Positions 35,280-45,118 of a stretch of DNA of 64,000 nucleotides are shown here, piece by piece. The DNA is from Pseudoduganella lutea. Its GTDB lineage: Bacteria > Pseudomonadota > Gammaproteobacteria > Burkholderiales > Burkholderiaceae_D. The DNA is taken from positions 1,178,001 through 1,242,000 of the forward strand of contig NZ_CP035913.1 in NCBI RefSeq assembly GCF_004209755.1, given 5' to 3'. Below the pieces are notes generated by a model, which was given only the letters and a program-made list of their open reading frames with translations, was not told where the DNA came from and ran no database searches. Within the stretch, counting starts at the first letter, position 1. Each line of letters begins with the position of its first letter. The position numbers and the translations under genes are program-made.

Positions 35280-38099
35280 ATGGACCTGTTCACCGGCGAC
35301 GAAGCACTAGCGCACTGGGAGCAGGCCCTGCCAGGGCTGGCCGGCGCGACGCGCCTGCCGGTGCTGGTGCCGCTGGCCTGGCACCTGCGCCAGCGCGACA
35401 CGGGCCGCGCCGGCGCGCTGGCGGACGAAGCCGAGGCCCTGCTGCCGGATGCCGATCTCGGCGCGCGCGGCGTACTTGGCGCCCGGCTGCAACTGCTGCG
35501 TGCCGAAGTGCGCTGGCTGGTGGGCGAGCTCGATCGGGCACAGGCGATGGCCGAAGGCGCGCGCGATGCGTTCTGCGCCATCGGCGACATGGCCGGCTGC
35601 GCCGATGCGCACTGGCTGTGTGCCTGGATCGCCGTCGACCGGGGCGACCATGTGTGCCGTGACCGCGAACTGGAACGCTGCGCCGCCGCGGCACAGGTGG
35701 CCGGTGATGCCGACCGCGCCGCCATCGCCGAAGCGGCCTGCGCCCGCTGGGCCGTGCTGCGCGATCTCGAGATGGCGCGCGAGCGCTGGGGCGAGCATTT
35801 CGCCACCGACCGGGAACGCGCCCCGGCCCTGGACTGCTGGGTCAACGACTTTCTCGGCATGGCCGCCAGCCAGTCCAGCGATTTCGGCGCCGCCGCCCGC
35901 CATTACCTGCGCACGCATGAAACCGCGCTGGCGACGGGGCAGGTGCGCACCGCGATCATTGCCGCCACCAACATCGGCGAAAAATTCTCCAACCTGAACG
36001 ACCACCACGCGGCACTCGAATGGATGCAGCGCGCGCTGGACATGGCGCGGCCGAAAGAATGGCCGCGCAGCATCGCGGCGGCCCTGCTGCATACCGGCGA
36101 TACGCTGCGGAGGCTGGGCCGGCTCGATGCCGCCGGCGAACTGTTGCGCGAAGCGCTCGACCTGCTGCAACCCTATGTACACAGCCGCCTGTATGCGATC
36201 GCACTGCAGTACACGGGCGACCTGTGCCTGGCCCAGCGCGATTACGCCGGCGCGCTGGCAGCATTCGATGGCTTGTCGCTGCGCGCCAGCGCGCTGGACC
36301 AGGCCGACTTCCGGATGGTGGCGCGGCGCGGCTGTGCCCACGCGCTGTGCTTCCTCGACCGGCCAGCCGAGGCGCTGGCGCTGGCGCAGGAGGCGGTCGA
36401 CCTGGCCGCGGACCACCACAACGTCTACAACCAGGTGGCCGGGCTGCGCGTGCTTGCGCTGATCCACAACCGGCATGCCCTGCCCGGCCCCGTCGGCATG
36501 GCGGAAGCAAGCCCCGCGCTGCATTACCTGCGCCAGGCATTGCTGGTGGCCGCCACGATCGAAGGCTACATCGTGCCGGGCGACCTGTACGACGCGCTGG
36601 CCGAGCAATACGCGCGCGTGGGCGATTACTGCGAAGCGTACATGACGGCGCGCGCCGCCAGCGCTGCGCGCGAGAAGACGCACACGCAGGATGCCACGCG
36701 CCGCGCGATCGCCATGCAGCTGCACCGCCAGACCGAGAAAGCACGCGCCGAAGAACGGCACCATCGCGCGCTGGCGATGTCCGAGGCGGGCCGCGCCGAA
36801 CTGCAGCAGCAGACCAGCGCGATCCTGCAGCGGCTGTCCGCGATCGGCCAGGAGATCACGATGCACCTCGACGCCGCCGGTGTCTACGACGTGCTCGATC
36901 GCTACGTGCATGCGCTGCTGCCCGCCTACGCGTTCACCATCATGCTGCAGGCGCCCGATGGCGCCGCGCTGGCGCTGGCATTCGGCACCGAGGCGGGGGA
37001 AGCGCTGGCGCCGTTCACCATCGCACCGGGGGACCATGCCGCGTGGAGCATGCGCTGCGTGCGCGAACGCCGCGAGATCGCCGTCGACGACCTGGCGCAG
37101 CATCCCCCGGCCGTGGATGGGTGCGCGCACTGCGCCAGCGCGCTGTTCGCGCCGCTGCTGCTGGGCGAGCGCGTGCTGGGCGCGATGAGCGTGCAGGCGC
37201 GACAGCGCGCCGCGTATGGCGAACGGGAACGCCTGATCTTCCGCACGCTGTGCGCCTACGGCGCCATCGCGCTCGACAATGCGCAGGCCTACCGCCAGTT
37301 GCAGGAAGCGCAATCGCAGTTGGCGGCGCATGAGAAGCTGGCGGCGCTGGGCGCGCTGATGGCCGGCGTGGCGCACGAGCTGAACACGCCGATCGGCAAC
37401 AGCCTGCTGATCGCCAGCACGCTGGAACAGAAGACCGTCGACCTGGAGAACGCGCTGAACGGGCCCGGGCTGCGCCGTTCCGAACTGGCCGCCTACATCG
37501 GCGATGCGCGCAAGGCGGCGGAACTGGTGATGCGCGGCCTGCGCAGCGCCGCCGACCTCGTCGCCAGTTTCAAGCAGGTCGCCGTGGACCGCACCACCGA
37601 ACAGCGCCGCCGTTTCCACCTGCACCAGGTGACGCACGAGATCGTGGCCACGATAATGAACCGCATCCGTGCCTCGGGCCACCGCATCGCCTTCACCGTG
37701 CCGGAAGGAATCGAGCTGGACAGTTACCCCGGCCCGTTCGGCCAGGTCATCACGAACTTCATCAACAATGCGCTGCTGCACGCCTTCGACGACCGCGCCG
37801 GCGGCACCATGCGCCTGACAGCCGCCCCCGGACCGGACGGCAGGGTCACCATCGTGTTCGCCGACGATGGCGCCGGCATCGCGCCCGAACACCTGTCGCG
37901 CATCTTCGATCCGTTCTTCACGACCAAGCTGGGCCGTGGCGGCAGCGGCCTGGGCCTGTCGATCAGCTACAACATCGTGACCGGCCTGCTGGGCGGGCAG
38001 ATCACGGTATGCAGCAGCACCGCCGGCACGACGTTTACGGTGGAACTGCCGCTGGTCGCGCCCGCTCCCGTTCCGGGTGATCGGCCGCCGATCTATTAG
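35280..38099 (+). CDS. Soluble TPR-GAF sensor histidine kinase
   Basis: 939 residues without signal peptide or membrane helices. Residues 1-480 are helical TPR-type repeats; residues 460-510 form a coiled coil; a GAF domain spans about 520-665. The H-box with phosphorylatable His at about residue 699 lies in GVAHELNTPIGN, and the HATPase domain has NFINNALLHAF, DDGAGI, DPFFTTK and GSGLGLSIS. The architecture resembles the C-terminal half of the giant Ser/Thr kinase-ATPase-GAF-histidine kinases, without their N-terminal kinase. No response regulator or receiver domain lies beside it, so its partner is elsewhere. It starts nine bases after rsgA and may be co-transcribed with it. Confidence 0.85.
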   Translation: MDLFTGDEALAHWEQALPGLAGATRLPVLVPLAWHLRQRDTGRAGALADEAEALLPDADLGARGVLGARLQLLRAEVRWLVGELDRAQAMAEGARDAFCAIGDMAGCADAHWLCAWIAVDRGDHVCRDRELERCAAAAQVAGDADRAAIAEAACARWAVLRDLEMARERWGEHFATDRERAPALDCWVNDFLGMAASQSSDFGAAARHYLRTHETALATGQVRTAIIAATNIGEKFSNLNDHHAALEWMQRALDMARPKEWPRSIAAALLHTGDTLRRLGRLDAAGELLREALDLLQPYVHSRLYAIALQYTGDLCLAQRDYAGALAAFDGLSLRASALDQADFRMVARRGCAHALCFLDRPAEALALAQEAVDLAADHHNVYNQVAGLRVLALIHNRHALPGPVGMAEASPALHYLRQALLVAATIEGYIVPGDLYDALAEQYARVGDYCEAYMTARAASAAREKTHTQDATRRAIAMQLHRQTEKARAEERHHRALAMSEAGRAELQQQTSAILQRLSAIGQEITMHLDAAGVYDVLDRYVHALLPAYAFTIMLQAPDGAALALAFGTEAGEALAPFTIAPGDHAAWSMRCVRERREIAVDDLAQHPPAVDGCAHCASALFAPLLLGERVLGAMSVQARQRAAYGERERLIFRTLCAYGAIALDNAQAYRQLQEAQSQLAAHEKLAALGALMAGVAHELNTPIGNSLLIASTLEQKTVDLENALNGPGLRRSELAAYIGDARKAAELVMRGLRSAADLVASFKQVAVDRTTEQRRRFHLHQVTHEIVATIMNRIRASGHRIAFTVPEGIELDSYPGPFGQVITNFINNALLHAFDDRAGGTMRLTAAPGPDGRVTIVFADDGAGIAPEHLSRIFDPFFTTKLGRGGSGLGLSISYNIVTGLLGGQITVCSSTAGTTFTVELPLVAPAPVPGDRPPIY

Positions 38100-38122
38100 T
38101 CACCGGCAAAACCCCTTATAAT
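38096..38122 (+). promoter_or_regulatory. Putative promoter of argF
   Basis: A perfect TATAAT at 38117-38122 lies about 90 bases before the argF start, with a weak TTAGTC -35-like box (38096-38101). No ArgR box was recognised. Confidence 0.35.
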
Positions 38123-38209
38123 GATTTGCCAACTTGCCGCGAAGGCCCGGCCATCCGGCGAGCCGATTCAAGTGTGCAGCCTCACCGCGCCGCCCAATCC
38201 GTTGTGAAC

Positions 38210-39133
38210 ATGTCTACAAAACCGATCAAGCATTACCTCCAGTTTTCCGACTTCACCCTTGAAGAATACGAATACGTGATCGAACGCGCGCACATCATCA
38301 AGCGCAAGTTCAAGAATTACGAGATTTACCATCCGCTGGTCGATCGCACGCTGGTCATGGTGTTCGAAAAGAACTCCACGCGCACGCGCCTGTCGTTCGA
38401 AGCCGGCATGCACCAGCTGGGCGGCGCGGCAATCTACCTGAACACGCGCGATTCGCAACTGGGCCGCGGCGAGCCGGTGGAGGATGCCGGCCAGGTGATG
38501 TCCCGCATGTGCGACATCATCATGGTGCGCACGTTCGGCCAGGAGATCATCGAGCGCTTCGCCGCCAATTCGCGCGTGCCGGTGATCAATGGGCTCACCA
38601 ATGAACATCACCCGTGCCAGGTATTCGCCGACATCTTCACCTATTACGAGCACCGCGGCCCGATCACCGGCAAGACGGTGGCCTGGGTGGGCGATGCCAA
38701 CAACATGCTGTATTCCTGGCTGCAGGCGGCCGAGGTGTTCGGCTTCCACGTGAACGTGTCCACGCCGAAGGGCTATGACATGGACATGTCGCTGGTGTCC
38801 ACCAACCGCTTCTCGCTGTTCGACAATCCGTCGGATGCCTGCGAAGGCGCCCACCTGGTCAATACCGACGTGTGGACCAGCATGGGTTACGAGGAAGAGA
38901 ACGCGGCGCGCCTGAAAGCCTTCGACGGCTGGATCGTCGACGGTGCCAAGATGGCGCGCGCAGCGCCGGACGCCCTGTTCATGCACTGCCTGCCAGCCCA
39001 CCGTGGCGAGGAAGTCTCGGCGGAAGTCATCGATGGCCCGCAATCGGTGGTGTGGGACGAGGCGGAGAACCGCCTGCACATCCAGAAGGCGCTGATCGAA
39101 TACCTGCTGCTGGGCCGCCTCGACGGCAAATAA
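38210..39133 (+). CDS. argF: Ornithine carbamoyltransferase
   Basis: 307 residues. The carbamoyl-phosphate loop is STRTR in EKNSTRTRLSFE, the ornithine-side motif is HCLPAHRGEEV, and MHQLGG and NGLTNEHHPCQ are in place. It converts ornithine and carbamoyl phosphate to citrulline in arginine synthesis. The start at 38210 is the conserved MSTKPIKHYL; the open frame upstream of it is not coding. argG, the next pathway step, lies 435 bp downstream with one small gene between them. Confidence 0.95.
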   Translation: MSTKPIKHYLQFSDFTLEEYEYVIERAHIIKRKFKNYEIYHPLVDRTLVMVFEKNSTRTRLSFEAGMHQLGGAAIYLNTRDSQLGRGEPVEDAGQVMSRMCDIIMVRTFGQEIIERFAANSRVPVINGLTNEHHPCQVFADIFTYYEHRGPITGKTVAWVGDANNMLYSWLQAAEVFGFHVNVSTPKGYDMDMSLVSTNRFSLFDNPSDACEGAHLVNTDVWTSMGYEEENAARLKAFDGWIVDGAKMARAAPDALFMHCLPAHRGEEVSAEVIDGPQSVVWDEAENRLHIQKALIEYLLLGRLDGK

Positions 39134-39153
39134 CACACCCGCGAAGCCATGCC

Positions 39154-39549
39154 ATGATCGACCACATTGGAATCATCGTCACCGATTTTCCCAACAGCCG
39201 CGCGTTCTACGAGAAGGCGCTTGCACCGATCGGCTATGCCATGCTGATGGAACTGGGCCCGGAGATCACGGGTACCGTTCGCGTCGCCGGCTTCGGCATC
39301 GTGCCCAAGCCGGACTTCTGGATCTCGGAAGCGAAATCCGGCAACTCCCCCGGCAACCCTGTCCACGTGGCCTTGCGCGTGGAAAGCCGCGCGCAGGTCA
39401 TCGCCTTTTACGAGGCCGCGCTGGCAGCGGGCGGGCGCGACAACGGAGCCCCCGGCATCCGTGCCCACTATCACCCTAATTACTTTGGCGCCTTCGTGCT
39501 GGACCCGGACGGGCACAACATCGAAGCGGTATGCCACGACCCTGTTTGA
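39154..39549 (+). CDS. VOC-family (glyoxalase/dioxygenase fold) protein
   Basis: 131 residues, one vicinal-oxygen-chelate module pair. Metal ligands are likely the first His (MIDHIG), the central His in NPVHVALRV and the Glu in GHNIEAVCH near the C-terminus. The substrate is unknown; members include lyases, dioxygenases and resistance proteins. It sits 20 bases after argF and 19 bases before argG, so it is probably transcribed with the arginine genes. Confidence 0.85.
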   Translation: MIDHIGIIVTDFPNSRAFYEKALAPIGYAMLMELGPEITGTVRVAGFGIVPKPDFWISEAKSGNSPGNPVHVALRVESRAQVIAFYEAALAAGGRDNGAPGIRAHYHPNYFGAFVLDPDGHNIEAVCHDPV

Positions 39550-39568
39550 AGCAGATTGGAAATTTGAA

Positions 39569-40801
<1,233 letters not shown>

Positions 40802-40830
40802 GCTTTGGCATAATCTGCCTTTGAGAAACA

Positions 40831-40856
40831 GGGGCTGCCGCACGGCAGCCCTTTTC
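40831..40856 (+). terminator. Rho-independent terminator after argG
   Basis: GGGCTGCCG and CGGCAGCCC form a GC-rich hairpin followed by TTTTCATTT, 30 bases past the argG stop. It separates the arginine genes from the wsp operon, whose promoter must therefore lie in the next 63 bases. Confidence 0.85.
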
Positions 40857-40919
40857 ATTTCCGCCTCGCCCGGAAAGTGATACATTGCCCACGACACGAA
40901 CTCTTCGGATGCGACCGCG

Positions 40920-42734
40920 ATGATCCAGAACATGAGCATCAAGAACAAGCTGTACGCCGGCTTCGGCGCCATTCTCGCCATCATCCTGATCCTGCTGGCG
41001 ATCGCCTACAGCAACTTCGCGGAACTGCGCGAAGCCAACGAGTGGGACCGGCACACCATGAAGGTGGTCAATGCGGTCGACCGGGTCAGCCTGGCGGTGA
41101 CGGAGGTGCAGGTCGAGGCGCGCGGCTATTACCTGACGGGCTTGCCCGCCCGGCGCGCCAAGGTCCGGGAGGCGGTCACCCACGTGCCTGCCGCTATCAC
41201 GACCCTGCAAAAACTGGTGGCGGACAATCCGGCGCAGGCGGCGCGCGCGGCCAGGCTCGAATCCATGACGCTGGAATGGGTGCGCGATGTACTCGAGCCG
41301 CAGGTCGCGCTGCGCGAACGGCTCGGCAATACGCCGGGCGCGGCCGACGAGATCGGCCGCATGCCCCAGTTCCAGCAAGCCAGCCCTGTCATTTCCGGCG
41401 TGCATGCGCTGCTGGACGAGGCGCGGAAAGAAGAGAACGCCCTGCTGGCCCAACGTTCCGAGGCGGCGGCCGAGCTGCGCCGCGACATGAATTTCATCTT
41501 GCTGGCGGGCGGTGCGGCGTCAGTCCTGCTGGGCATGCTGATCGTCTGGGCGCTGACCCGCGCGATCATGGGCCCGCTGACGAACCTGACCAACGTCGTG
41601 GGCCGTATCGCCGGTGGCGACCAGGGTGCGCGCGTCGAAGTCGTCACGCGCGACGAACTGGGCCAGGTCGGGCAGGAATTCAACCGCATGGCGCAATCGA
41701 TCCAGGACAACCAGCAGCGTGAACGGGCCGCCACCGACGAGTTGCGCGCCAAGGTCGATTCGCTGCTCACCGTGGTGTCGCGCGCCGCTTCCGGCGACCT
41801 GACGGGCAAGGTCGAGGTTACCGGCAACGATGCGATCGGCCAGCTGGGCCACGGACTGGCGCGCATGTTCGACAACCTGCGCCTGCTGCTCAACAATGTG
41901 CAGAAGGCCGGCATCCAGGTCACCACGTCGGCCACCGAGATCGCCGCCTCGGCCAAGGAACAGGAAGCCACCGGCGTGGAACAGGCGCAGACCAGCGTGG
42001 AGGTGCTGTCGACCACAAAGGAAATCTCGTCGAACACGTCGCAATTGCTGAAGACGATGGAAGACGCCACCGCCGTAGCCGACTACACCACGTCGGCCAC
42101 CGCCGAGGCGCAGGAAAACCTGCGCCGCATGGATGCGACGATGCAGAACATGGTCTCGGCCACGGATTCGATCAACGCCAAGCTGGCCGCGCTGTCGGAA
42201 AAAGCTTCCAACATCAACAGCGTGCTGACGACGATCACGAAGGTGGCGGACCAGACCAATATCCTGTCGCTGAACGCCGCGATCGAAGCTGAAAAGGCCG
42301 GCGAGGCGGGCCGTGGCTTCGCCGTGGTCGCCACGGAGATCCGCCGCCTGGCGGACCAGACCTCGGTATCGACCTGGGATATCGAGCAGATGCTCAAGGA
42401 AATGCAGTCCGCCGTGTCGGCCAGCGTGATGGGCATGGACAAGTTCTCCGAAGAGATCCGTCGCAACGTGGGCGAAGTGCGCGCCGTGACCGACCACCTG
42501 TCGGGCATGATGGACCAGGTGCGCAAGCTGGCGCCGCAATTCGACGCCGTGTTGCAAGGCATGCAGGCGCAAGCCGTGGGCGCGCAGCAAATCTCGGAAA
42601 CGATGATGCAGTTGAACGATGCCACGCAGCAGACGGTGGAATCGCTGAAGGCGACCAGCGAGGCCGTGCACCAGCTGCAATACGCCGCCAGCGACCTGCA
42701 ATCTTCCGTGGCAACGTTCGCGGTCAACGTCTGA
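40920..42734 (+). CDS. wspA: Methyl-accepting chemotaxis protein of the Wsp system
   Basis: 604 residues. A membrane helix (12-32), a periplasmic four-helix-type sensor (35-185), a second helix (190-212), HAMP, a second HAMP-like segment (about 275-330) and the methyl-accepting hairpin follow in order. The signalling tip is ADQTNILSLNAAIEAEKAGEAGRGF, cited for NAAIEAEKAGEAGRGFAV, and ADQTSVSTWDIEQMLKEMQ is the WspA-type segment. WspA senses surface contact in Pseudomonas and sits laterally in the membrane. It is longer than the 542-residue P. aeruginosa protein. It is the first gene of a complete wsp operon; an ATG at 40932 is the alternative start. Confidence 0.92.
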   Translation: MIQNMSIKNKLYAGFGAILAIILILLAIAYSNFAELREANEWDRHTMKVVNAVDRVSLAVTEVQVEARGYYLTGLPARRAKVREAVTHVPAAITTLQKLVADNPAQAARAARLESMTLEWVRDVLEPQVALRERLGNTPGAADEIGRMPQFQQASPVISGVHALLDEARKEENALLAQRSEAAAELRRDMNFILLAGGAASVLLGMLIVWALTRAIMGPLTNLTNVVGRIAGGDQGARVEVVTRDELGQVGQEFNRMAQSIQDNQQRERAATDELRAKVDSLLTVVSRAASGDLTGKVEVTGNDAIGQLGHGLARMFDNLRLLLNNVQKAGIQVTTSATEIAASAKEQEATGVEQAQTSVEVLSTTKEISSNTSQLLKTMEDATAVADYTTSATAEAQENLRRMDATMQNMVSATDSINAKLAALSEKASNINSVLTTITKVADQTNILSLNAAIEAEKAGEAGRGFAVVATEIRRLADQTSVSTWDIEQMLKEMQSAVSASVMGMDKFSEEIRRNVGEVRAVTDHLSGMMDQVRKLAPQFDAVLQGMQAQAVGAQQISETMMQLNDATQQTVESLKATSEAVHQLQYAASDLQSSVATFAVNV

Positions 42735-42766
42735 TCCCACGAACCCGAAGCCTCGAATCTGATCTC

Positions 42767-43219
42767 ATGAAAGTACTGGTCTTCCACATCGGGCCCGACC
42801 GCTACGGCTTGCCGCTGGCGTGCATCCGCCGCGTGCTGCCGTTGATGGCGCTGAAGGCCGTGCCAGGCGCGCCGGACGCGGTGGCCGGGCTGATGAACCT
42901 GCACGGCAGCGGCATTCCGGTACTCGATGTGAGCCGCCTGGCCGGCGCCGCGGCGGCGGCCAGGCAGGCCGACACGCGCATCGTGCTGGTCGACTACACC
43001 GCGCCGGGCGGTACCGTGCACGGCCTGGGCCTCGTGGCGGAGCGCGTGCAGGGCGTGCAGGACGTTGATGACGCGGCGCTGGCGCCGGCGGGCGTGCTGG
43101 CCGCGCCCTTCCTCGACCGCGTTGCCGGCGATGCGCAGGGCATCGTGCAACTGGTGGAGCCGGACCGGATGCTGCCGGACGCGCTGCGCGCCCTGCTGTT
43201 CCAGGATGCGCCGCCATGA
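42767..43219 (+). CDS. wspB: CheW-like coupling protein of the Wsp system
   Basis: 150 residues forming one CheW SH3-like pair (FHIGPDRYGLPLACIRRVLP ... NLHGSGIPVLDV). It links the WspA receptor to the WspE kinase. It is 32 bases after wspA and overlaps wspC by four bases. Confidence 0.88.
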   Translation: MKVLVFHIGPDRYGLPLACIRRVLPLMALKAVPGAPDAVAGLMNLHGSGIPVLDVSRLAGAAAAARQADTRIVLVDYTAPGGTVHGLGLVAERVQGVQDVDDAALAPAGVLAAPFLDRVAGDAQGIVQLVEPDRMLPDALRALLFQDAPP

Positions 43220-44532
43220 ACACGCTGCAGCGGCTGCGTGCGGCCACGGGGCTGAACCTCAGCCGCGAAACCGTCGAGCGGGCCATGCGCAGCCGGATGG
43301 GGGCCAACGGCATCGAGGATCGCGCGCAGTACGAGGCAAGCGTCGACGAAACCGAGCTGGCGGCACTGGTCGAACTGGTGGTGGTGCCTGAATCGTGGCT
43401 TTTCCGCGATCCGCAGGCGTTCGCCGTGGCGGCCGAATTCACGAAGCAGCGGCTGGCCACCGGCGGGCGGCAACTGCTGCGCATGCTGTCGATCCCGTGC
43501 GCCGGCGGCGAGGAGCCTTACACGCTGGCGATGGCGCTGGTCGATGCGGGCGTGCCGCCAACGGCATTCGCGATCGATGCCGTCGACCTGTCGACGGCCT
43601 GCATCGCCCGCGCCCAGGAAGGGCTGTATGGCCGCAATGCCTTCCGCGGCAAGGACCTCGATTTTCGCGACCGTCATTTCACGCACGAAGGCGACGACCT
43701 GTACCGCATCGACCCGGCGTTGCGGCGCCGCGTGCGTTTCCGCCAGGGTAACCTGCTGACGAGCGAACTGGCGCCGCCCGGTACCTACGACGTGATCTTC
43801 TGCCGCAATCTGCTGATCTATTTCGACGCGCCGACCACCGCCGCCGCGATCGCCCGGCTGGCGGCGCTGCTGGCCAACGACGGCGTGCTGCTGGCCGGTT
43901 ACGCCGAGGTGCCGTCCTTCGTGCGCAACGGTTTCATGACACTGCCCTACCGGCAGGCCTTCGCACTGCGCAAGCATACCTCGCCGCAGAATGGGCCTTA
44001 CGCCCTGCTGCCCTTGCCGGTCAACGAGGTCGGCAACGAACGGCGTTGCAGCCCTGGCCCCGAGGCCGCGCCACGCGAGCGTCGCGTGGCGCCGCGCAGG
44101 CCGACGCCGGTACCTCCCCCGATGCCGGCACAGGCGCCCGCGCCAGCCTTGCGCCCCGCCCCGCGCCCAACCCCGCCGCCACCTGCCGTCGCCGGCGGCT
44201 CGCCGCTGGCGGGTACGCTGGAGGATGCCGCCCGGCTCGCAGACCTGGGCCAGCCACGCGAGGCGCAGGCGCTGTGCCGCACCCTGACAGCACGCGAGCC
44301 GGACAACGCGGGCGCCTGGTTCCTTCTGGGCCTGCTCACGGAAGATGACGCGCCGGACGAGGCGCAAGCGCACTTGCGGCGCTGCATCTACCTGGAACCG
44401 GATCATTACGAGGCGCTGTGCCACCTGGCATTGCTGGCCGGCCGGCAGGGCGACAACGCGGCCCGGGAAACCCTGCGGGAACGCGCGGCGCGCGTGTGGC
44501 GCCGCCGCCAGGCCAGCAAGTCTCCATCATGA
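43216..44532 (+). CDS. wspC: CheR methyltransferase with C-terminal TPR (WspC)
   Basis: 438 residues. Residues 1-270 are a CheR methyltransferase with the SAM site IPCAGGEEPYTLAMAL and the motif DVIFCRNLLIYFD. A Pro-rich linker (about 275-335) joins a TPR region to the C-terminus, as in Pseudomonas WspC. It methylates WspA glutamates and tunes its activity. The ATG overlaps the wspB stop, and ten bases separate it from wspD. Confidence 0.92.
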   Translation: MNTLQRLRAATGLNLSRETVERAMRSRMGANGIEDRAQYEASVDETELAALVELVVVPESWLFRDPQAFAVAAEFTKQRLATGGRQLLRMLSIPCAGGEEPYTLAMALVDAGVPPTAFAIDAVDLSTACIARAQEGLYGRNAFRGKDLDFRDRHFTHEGDDLYRIDPALRRRVRFRQGNLLTSELAPPGTYDVIFCRNLLIYFDAPTTAAAIARLAALLANDGVLLAGYAEVPSFVRNGFMTLPYRQAFALRKHTSPQNGPYALLPLPVNEVGNERRCSPGPEAAPRERRVAPRRPTPVPPPMPAQAPAPALRPAPRPTPPPPAVAGGSPLAGTLEDAARLADLGQPREAQALCRTLTAREPDNAGAWFLLGLLTEDDAPDEAQAHLRRCIYLEPDHYEALCHLALLAGRQGDNAARETLRERAARVWRRRQASKSPS

Positions 44533-44542
44533 GTAAGAAACG

Positions 44543-45118
44543 ATGAGCACACCGATTCCACCAGAAGAGCGCCGGCACGATGCCGGCCGCGCGGTCGACG
44601 ATGCCTACCTGCACGAGTGGGCCGAACACTTCCGCGCTCCGCTCGCCAGCGCGGAACGCGCCGATGCCTCCGCCGTGGCCTTTCGCATCGGCGCCGAATG
44701 GCTGGCGTTGCCGACGGCGATGCTGCTGCGCGTCGCGCCGCATGCGGTGCCGCACCGGGTGCCGCACCGCACCGCGCACGGCATGCGCGGCCTCGTCAAT
44801 GTGGGCGGACAGCTGTACCCGTGCATCGCCCTGGCCGAGCTGCTTGAGATCGATGCCGACGGCGGCAGCGTGCGTACCGGCCGCCACACGTTCGCGCGAC
44901 TGTTGCTGGTGCAATGGGAAGGCCGGGGCTACGCATTGCCGGTCGCCGACCTGTACGGCATCGTGCGCTACGCCGGCACCCGCGTACAGCCGCCGGCGGC
45001 CACCATCAACAAGGGCGCGCAGCGCTACCTGTCGGGCGTGCTGGCCGAAGGCGACCTGCGTATCGGCCTGCTCAACGCGGCCATGCTCGGCCCGCAGCTC
45101 GCGAGGGCATTGCGATGA
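44543..45118 (+). CDS. wspD: Second CheW-like protein of the Wsp system
   Basis: 191 residues. A 45-residue N-terminal extension precedes a CheW domain (FRIGAEWLALPTAMLLRVAP ... GLVNVGGQLYPCIAL). In Pseudomonas the two CheW proteins couple WspA to WspE. It overlaps wspE by four bases (ATGA). Confidence 0.9.
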   Translation: MSTPIPPEERRHDAGRAVDDAYLHEWAEHFRAPLASAERADASAVAFRIGAEWLALPTAMLLRVAPHAVPHRVPHRTAHGMRGLVNVGGQLYPCIALAELLEIDADGGSVRTGRHTFARLLLVQWEGRGYALPVADLYGIVRYAGTRVQPPAATINKGAQRYLSGVLAEGDLRIGLLNAAMLGPQLARALR

